A stretch of DNA of 6,250 nucleotides from Chitinispirillaceae bacterium (GTDB lineage: Bacteria > Fibrobacterota > Chitinivibrionia > Chitinivibrionales > Chitinispirillaceae): NCBI GenBank assembly GCA_016926315.1, contig JAFGOU010000573.1, positions 1-6,250 of the forward strand. Direction: 5' to 3'. Below the pieces are notes generated by a model, which saw only the letters and a list, made by a program, of their open reading frames with translations, did not search any database and was not told the DNA's origin. Made by a program: the position numbers and the translations under genes. Positions 5,206-6,250 of the stretch are shown here, piece after piece. Each line of letters starts with the position of its first letter. The stretch's first letter is position 1.

Positions 5206-6250
5206 ATGAATAGACGACTGCCTGTCACCGTCCTGCTCCCGTCGCTCTCCTGCCTCCTCGGCTGCGCGCTTGTCGCTCCCTATGACGCGCCGGAACCGGG
5301 GCCGTCCATCGGATCGATCCGGCTTTTCATGTCAAACGAGGCAATGGCGTTCATCGACAGCACGCCCCAGCCGCTGGAGAGCAGGTCACAGGAATTTGTG
5401 ATCGCCGCGGAAACCGTATACACCGGTTCGACCCGGCGGCATGAGCCGGTAAGGATGAACCTTCACGGCGAAAGCAGCCTCACGTTTTTCCGTAAAAGCC
5501 TTGAGCTGAAGATCCCCGCAAAGGAACGGCTGTTTTCCTGCCCGGTGAAGCTTGACGATTGCTTTCTGATCGCCATGAGCCCGGATTACGGTTATTTCTG
5601 CAATGTCCTGGGACTTTCAACCCTGCGGCGGTGCGGCCTGTTTTTTTCCCACTTCGAGTATGTCAGGGGGTACATAAACGGCACGTACCGCGGTTTGTAT
5701 CTTTTCATGCAGAAAACCCAGGAGGCGCTCAAGGCGAAGCCCGAGGCGCCCATTGCCGTGTTCCGTCGGAACTACGGTCCGACGTTCGAGCTCAAGTACC
5801 TGCGAACCGGTTACGAAGACCTCCTGGAAACCCTGATCGACCGCTTGATGGGGCTGTACCGGGCTGTCGGTGCGTTATCAGGAGCTCCGCTTCTGGCTGA
5901 GATGGAGAGGACTCTTGACTTTGACGGTTACTGCCGCTGGCTGGGGGTGAACATGCTGCTCAAGAACGGCGACTACCTTGACGAAGTCTTTTTTTACGCC
6001 GTTATGCAGGACGGGGAAATCGTTTTCCGGGTATGCGGGTGGGATTACGAAGATATTTTCCAGCCGCCGCACGGGGGAGCAGCCGTTCCCGGATCACTGG
6101 TGTACAGCAGCGAGGATGCCCTGGACAGCGCTATCGCGACGGATCCGGTCCTTTACGCCTGCTACGGTGAAAACTTCGGTGACCTGCTGGAGAACGAGCT
6201 GGCGCCGCCGTTTTTCACCGCTCTTCAGGATTCGATCACGGCAAAACTCA
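5206..6250 (+). CDS. CotH-kinase-like lipoprotein, 5' part (truncated by window end)
   Basis: The frame stays open from the ATG at 5206 to the window end, giving 348 residues. The N-terminus is a lipoprotein signal: Arg3/Arg4, a hydrophobic core and a good lipobox LLGC (17-20). Ala at +2 gives no inner-membrane retention signal, so outer-membrane anchoring is likely. CotH-family landmarks appear in order: VRMNLHGESSLTFFRKSLEL (82-101; family RGxSS...KKS), the NGTYRGLYLF segment (158-167), KNGDYLDEVFFY (253-264), and GWDYEDIF (278-285), matching the WDxD region. CotH proteins are atypical protein kinases; the spore-coat member phosphorylates coat proteins. Asp280 is the candidate metal-binding residue. 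Departures from the usual pattern are Gln169 where Glu is common and WDYED instead of WDxD. The gene starts 8 nt after the beta-helix gene with no clear Shine-Dalgarno, so it is probably co-translated. It encodes an extracytoplasmic enzyme, not a spore function. Family call is fairly firm; activity is inferred. Confidence 0.82.
   Translation, partial: MNRRLPVTVLLPSLSCLLGCALVAPYDAPEPGPSIGSIRLFMSNEAMAFIDSTPQPLESRSQEFVIAAETVYTGSTRRHEPVRMNLHGESSLTFFRKSLELKIPAKERLFSCPVKLDDCFLIAMSPDYGYFCNVLGLSTLRRCGLFFSHFEYVRGYINGTYRGLYLFMQKTQEALKAKPEAPIAVFRRNYGPTFELKYLRTGYEDLLETLIDRLMGLYRAVGALSGAPLLAEMERTLDFDGYCRWLGVNMLLKNGDYLDEVFFYAVMQDGEIVFRVCGWDYEDIFQPPHGGAAVPGSLVYSSEDALDSAIATDPVLYACYGENFGDLLENELAPPFFTALQDSITAKL

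Noticed and set aside
5559..5900. 113-codon + strand frame with its own stop
   Set aside because: It lies out of frame inside the CotH-like gene, which shows family motifs before, within and after this interval.
1..6250. CRISPR array, tRNA/rRNA genes, insertion sequence or phage genes
   Set aside because: No regularly spaced repeats, tRNA cloverleaf or T-loop pattern, transposase motifs or terminal inverted repeats were seen, and the composition looks uniform across the window.

Overview
The window looks like chromosomal DNA of a GC-rich diderm (Gram-negative-type) bacterium. Reasons: a SPOR-domain cell-envelope protein, an outer-membrane beta-barrel with a signal peptide, two predicted lipoproteins, and a bacterial GatB. 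GatB implies that Gln-tRNA and/or Asn-tRNA is made by transamidation. The lineage cannot be fixed from the sequence. The mix of GatB with CotH-like and beta-helix surface lipoproteins fits non-proteobacterial diderms such as Fibrobacterota relatives, but that is a weak inference. All genes lie on the + strand and coding density is high.

Left block (1-2387): the 3' part of a TPR plus SPOR envelope protein, then gatB 14 nt downstream behind a good Shine-Dalgarno, then a 119-residue membrane protein whose ATG overlaps the gatB stop (ATGA). Spacing suggests one transcript. It couples a peptidoglycan-binding protein, a translation-quality enzyme and an unknown envelope protein.

Junction (2388-2518): a 131-bp non-coding gap with the best promoter-like sequence of the window (TTGACT, 17 bp, TATTTT). 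It is framed by an 8-bp inverted repeat and contains an 8-bp direct repeat.

Right block (2519-6250): a putative three-gene export operon. It encodes a 376-residue porin-like beta-barrel, a 509-residue right-handed beta-helix predicted lipoprotein, and a CotH-kinase-like lipoprotein that runs off the window. Gaps are 18 and 8 nt, and the second and third genes lack clear ribosome binding sites, which suggests translational coupling. All three products should leave the cytoplasm, so the block may be a surface assembly or modification system: a pore, a carbohydrate-binding or structural beta-helix, and an extracytoplasmic protein kinase-like enzyme. This is the most interesting part of the window; its function is inferred from context only.

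No tRNA, rRNA, CRISPR array, insertion sequence or canonical rho-independent terminator was recognised.
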